A stretch of 8,314 nt of DNA from Syntrophomonadaceae bacterium (GTDB lineage Bacteria > Bacillota > Dethiobacteria > DTU022). The translations under genes were made by a program, and so were the position numbers. Under the pieces are notes generated by a model. That model saw only the letters and a program-made list of their open reading frames with translations. It was not told where the DNA came from and made no database searches. The stretch lies in assembly GCA_007131435.1 (NCBI GenBank), contig SLQM01000048.1:1-8314 (forward strand), given 5' to 3'. The number at the start of each line of letters is the position of its first letter. Position 1 is the first letter of the stretch. Below, in pieces: positions 6,192 to 8,314 of the stretch.

Positions 6192-6235
6192 GGCCAAAGC
6201 AGTATGCGCTACGAAAGTTTTACTTCATGGAGAGC

Positions 6236-7165
6236 CTAGTTATCTTCTGCAATAAGTTCTACAAAGTCGCCGTGAACCCAGCCTTCCCTGCCCTGGGGTG
6301 TAATTACCTCCAGCCAGGCGCCCTCAACGTTTGTTACCTCCAGGATAGTCCCCGAGGTTAGAATGTCAATAATCAGGTATGTTATCTCCGGTCCGCTTCT
6401 CAGGTTCAGGTTGTCAGTTCCAGTGGCCACGACGACCCTGTCACCGGCCTGCGGAGTTTTTGGCCCATCAGCCAGCTCTCTAAGATTTTTCAATACAGTG
6501 GCCGCCCGGTTTAGATCATCGGGGTAAGTGATTTGATCTAATATGTAGCCGGTTTGATGGTCTTCAATAGTTACCGAAATTTCGCTGACCGGCTCGTCGG
6601 CAGGACTGAGCAGGTGGTAGTAAACAGCCAACAAAAACAGCTCTGAAGCCGTGATCAGGGCCTGGTCATCTTGCTCTTCATCCTGGTCTATAACCAGAAG
6701 AATATCAGCGTATTCACCATCATAACCCAGGTCAACCAGAAAAGGGCGGAGGCTTGGATCATGCAGAGTGCTGAGCCTTTCTTCAAGAAGTTTATCAGCT
6801 TCTGCTATCAGTTCGCTTTTAGCATTAGTTGGTATTAGATAAGATATTGTATTCTCATCTTCCTGTTCAAGCATCTCTATATCCTCGCGGTTGATAGTAT
6901 TGGTGACTAAATCTTCGACCAGTTCCAGGGATAAAAGGGCTTCCGGTATGGTTAACTGGTACATTTCTTCTTCTGAGTCAAAAACGCTGCTCAGCAAGCC
7001 AGACAGGCTGATTTGGTAGCGGTTGCCCAGGTACCAGAAAACTCCTATTATTATTACCAGGATTAGTAATATGGAAAGGGGGAGAATCCACTTTTTACCC
7101 TCTTTTTCCTTTTTTTCTGTTCTACTGTGTCTTGGCTGATAGGAACTCTCGTTAAAATCATCCAC
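6236..7165 (-). CDS. Membrane-anchored protein with C-terminal bacterial SH3 (SH3b) domain
   Basis: Read from GTG 7165, this 309-residue protein has a charged cytoplasmic head (1-25), one membrane helix (about 26-46, WILPLSILLILVIIIGVFWYL) and a long extracytoplasmic part. The C-terminal 243-305 is an SH3b domain, with 'NLNLRSGP' followed by 'GTILEV', 'WLEV' and 'GREGWVHGDFVEL'. Such domains bind peptidoglycan or mediate contacts at the cell wall. The stretch 65-215 is acidic, predicted mixed alpha/beta, and matches no family I recognise; a distant GerMN-like fold is conceivable but unsupported. I prefer GTG 7165 because AGGTGAT lies just upstream at workable spacing. GTG 7174 would overlap that site and have its AGGG only three bases away. 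A role in envelope maintenance or sporulation is inference. The M20 gene follows in the same transcription unit. Confidence 0.8.
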   Translation of the reverse strand: MDDFNESSYQPRHSRTEKKEKEGKKWILPLSILLILVIIIGVFWYLGNRYQISLSGLLSSVFDSEEEMYQLTIPEALLSLELVEDLVTNTINREDIEMLEQEDENTISYLIPTNAKSELIAEADKLLEERLSTLHDPSLRPFLVDLGYDGEYADILLVIDQDEEQDDQALITASELFLLAVYYHLLSPADEPVSEISVTIEDHQTGYILDQITYPDDLNRAATVLKNLRELADGPKTPQAGDRVVVATGTDNLNLRSGPEITYLIIDILTSGTILEVTNVEGAWLEVITPQGREGWVHGDFVELIAEDN

Positions 7166-7189
7166 TTTTATCACCTGCCCTTTATCAAT

Positions 7190-7218
7190 ATTTTAAGTAT
7201 TCGCTATGGAAATCTAAA
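7190..7218 (-). promoter_or_regulatory. Candidate promoter of the SH3b-M20 unit
   Basis: On the minus strand TTTAGA (7218-7213) and TAAAAT (7195-7190) are 17 bases apart, with four and five of six consensus bases. Transcription would begin near 7183, about 18 bases before GTG 7165, which favours that start over GTG 7174. Confidence 0.4.
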
Positions 7219-7318
7219 ACCCTTGATTTTGTTGATTTAACAAGTTCAATAATAGGTTGATGATTAGGCGCTTATTAATTCTATAAGCTATCTTAGGATT
7301 AAAAATAATGGTAAAGAG

Positions 7319-7351
7319 AAGGGAGCAGGTACTTGTTAAACCCGCTCCCTT
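7319..7351. terminator. Terminator hairpin downstream of the thiolase gene
   Basis: Arms 7319-7330 (AAGGGAGCAGGT) and 7340-7351 (ACCCGCTCCCTT) form a 12-base-pair stem with one mismatch or G-U wobble around a nine-base loop. On the minus strand the stem is followed by the pyrimidine-rich CTCTTT, 33 bases after the thiolase stop; on the plus strand GCTCCC is followed by TTTT. It separates the thiolase transcript from the SH3b-M20 unit. Confidence 0.78.
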
Positions 7352-7384
7352 TTGAATACTCATTAATTTATCCTGGCCGAAAAA

Positions 7385-8314
7385 TTAATTAATACCCAGG
7401 ATACAGATACTGCAAACATTTTGTACCGGAACGCCTCCCAGGTTGTGGGTCAGCCCCAGCTTTGGATCTTTTACCAGGCGATCTTCAGGCCATCTCCTCA
7501 GCAGCTGGTTATAGATTTCATAAATCATCCTTAAACCGGAAGCGCCGATCGGGTGGCCGAAGCACTTCAGACCGCCGTCCGGCTGACAGGGAACCTGGCC
7601 GTCTAAATCATAGAAACCGCTCAAAATATCATCCGGGGCCTGGCCCGGTGGAGATATGAGCAGGTCTTCCATGGTTACCATTTCTGTAATCGAGAAGCAG
7701 TCGTGAACCTCAAGCATGCTGATCTCTTCCCGGGGGTTGGTGATTCCGGCTTCTTCGTAGGCCTGCCGGGCCGCATGCCTGGTAGTCATAAATCCGCTTC
7801 CATCCCAGCGGTTAAAGGAAGACTCTTCACCGGAACTTACCGATATCTGCAGCGCCTTTACCTTAACCAGGTCCTGGCTTGGTTTTAGCTTTGCAGCAAT
7901 TTCCGGGGTGGTGACAATGGCCATTGCTGCACCGTCGCTAACCCCACAGCAGTCGAACAGGCCAAGGGGGTAGGCAACAAAGGGAGAATCGGCAATCTGC
8001 GATTCTGATATCTCCTTGCGCAGGTGAGCCCGGGGGTTCTTAGCCCCGTTCTGGTGGCTTTTCCAGGATATATGGGTAATCGCACTTTTAATTTTATCCA
8101 TTGGTACGTTGTGACTGCTGGAATATGCCGTTGCCAACTGGGCGAACATGCCCGGGGCAGTGGCGTTGGGGTTAATCAGCCTGGCCAGCTGCCCGAATAT
8201 GGGTGAATCGGGAAGACCGCCGTAGCCCACATCCTTTAGCTTTTCCACCCCGGCCGCCAGGACAATGTCGTAAGCCCCGGAGGCGACTGCGTAGCAGGCT
8301 CCCCTGAAGGCTTC
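7385..8314 (-). CDS. Thiolase-family acetyl-CoA acyltransferase, SCPx type (5' end outside the window)
   Basis: The frame is open to the right edge; the first 22 visible codons (EAFRGACYAVASGAYDIVLA...) match the thiolase segment that follows the nucleophilic cysteine, so GTG 8248 is not the start. The 309 visible residues cover the C-terminal two thirds. They include 'VHDCFSITEM' (fragment residue 204 is the His), C-F-G-H-P-I-G-A-S-G with the catalytic His at 254, and NLGGVPVQNVCSICIL with the second catalytic Cys at 301. The HDCF motif marks the SCP-x-like thiolases, which condense or cleave acyl-CoA (3-ketoacyl-CoA + CoA to acyl-CoA + acetyl-CoA). Many act with a small DUF35 (OB-fold) protein; none lies downstream here. 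It could work with the hydroxyacyl-CoA dehydrogenase at 3933. The active-site cysteine itself cannot be checked. This gene looks richer in G+C than the neighbouring intergenic DNA. Confidence 0.9.
   Translation of the reverse strand, partial: EAFRGACYAVASGAYDIVLAAGVEKLKDVGYGGLPDSPIFGQLARLINPNATAPGMFAQLATAYSSSHNVPMDKIKSAITHISWKSHQNGAKNPRAHLRKEISESQIADSPFVAYPLGLFDCCGVSDGAAMAIVTTPEIAAKLKPSQDLVKVKALQISVSSGEESSFNRWDGSGFMTTRHAARQAYEEAGITNPREEISMLEVHDCFSITEMVTMEDLLISPPGQAPDDILSGFYDLDGQVPCQPDGGLKCFGHPIGASGLRMIYEIYNQLLRRWPEDRLVKDPKLGLTHNLGGVPVQNVCSICILGIN

Noticed and set aside
7229..7243. TTGTT...AACAA small inverted repeat upstream of the SH3b gene
   Set aside because: The five-base AT-rich stem is weak and such repeats are expected by chance in this AT-rich spacer.
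7385..8248. Thiolase as a complete gene starting at GTG 8248
   Set aside because: The 22 codons upstream to the window edge are in frame and match the conserved thiolase segment, so the gene is cut by the edge.

Overview
The window reads as chromosomal DNA from an anaerobic, endospore-lineage-like Gram-positive bacterium (Bacillota, most likely Clostridia-type). This is an inference. The basis is strong AGGAGG-type ribosome binding sites, SigA-like promoters, TTG/GTG starts, a DUF554 membrane protein, a membrane-anchored SH3b protein, a BCCT transporter, and stand-alone 3-hydroxyacyl-CoA dehydrogenase and thiolase genes of the kind found in fatty-acid-oxidising or butyrate-metabolising clostridia. 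I cannot name the genus. All genes look intact except the two cut by the window edges; I see no rRNA, tRNA, CRISPR array, insertion sequence or prophage gene.

Layout. Positions 1-1088 (minus strand) hold a short QueG-like double [4Fe-4S] protein followed by the first 49 codons of a BCCT-family osmolyte/quaternary-amine transporter that runs off the left edge. A 305-base AT-rich divergent promoter region separates these from a plus-strand EamA/DMT exporter (1394-2326, TTG start). Next comes a DUF554 membrane protein (2424-3137) with its own near-consensus promoter. A minus-strand HD-domain hydrolase (3143-3721) meets the DUF554 gene tail to tail with only 5 bases between. A second divergent region leads to a plus-strand 3-hydroxyacyl-CoA dehydrogenase (3933-4811). 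It converges on a minus-strand pair: an M20 metallopeptidase/deacylase (4855-6177) and, upstream of it, a membrane-anchored SH3b protein (6236-7165). A bidirectional terminator hairpin lies at the convergence point, with the M20 stop codon in its loop. The right end is a minus-strand SCPx-type thiolase (7385-8314) with its own terminator; its N-terminus, including the nucleophilic cysteine, lies beyond the window.

How the genes fit together. The hydroxyacyl-CoA dehydrogenase and the thiolase could catalyse the last two steps of beta-oxidation (or the reverse, in butyrate formation), but they are transcribed separately with unrelated genes between them. The M20 enzyme and SH3b protein probably share a transcript. 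The QueG-like protein and BCCT transporter probably do too. The rest looks like a mosaic of single-gene housekeeping or transport units.

I did not find a convincing new multi-gene system. The points most worth a second look are the compact QueG-like protein next to BCCT, the unrecognised extracytoplasmic domain of the SH3b protein, an orphan Shine-Dalgarno sequence at 237-246, and the tight convergent gene pairs.
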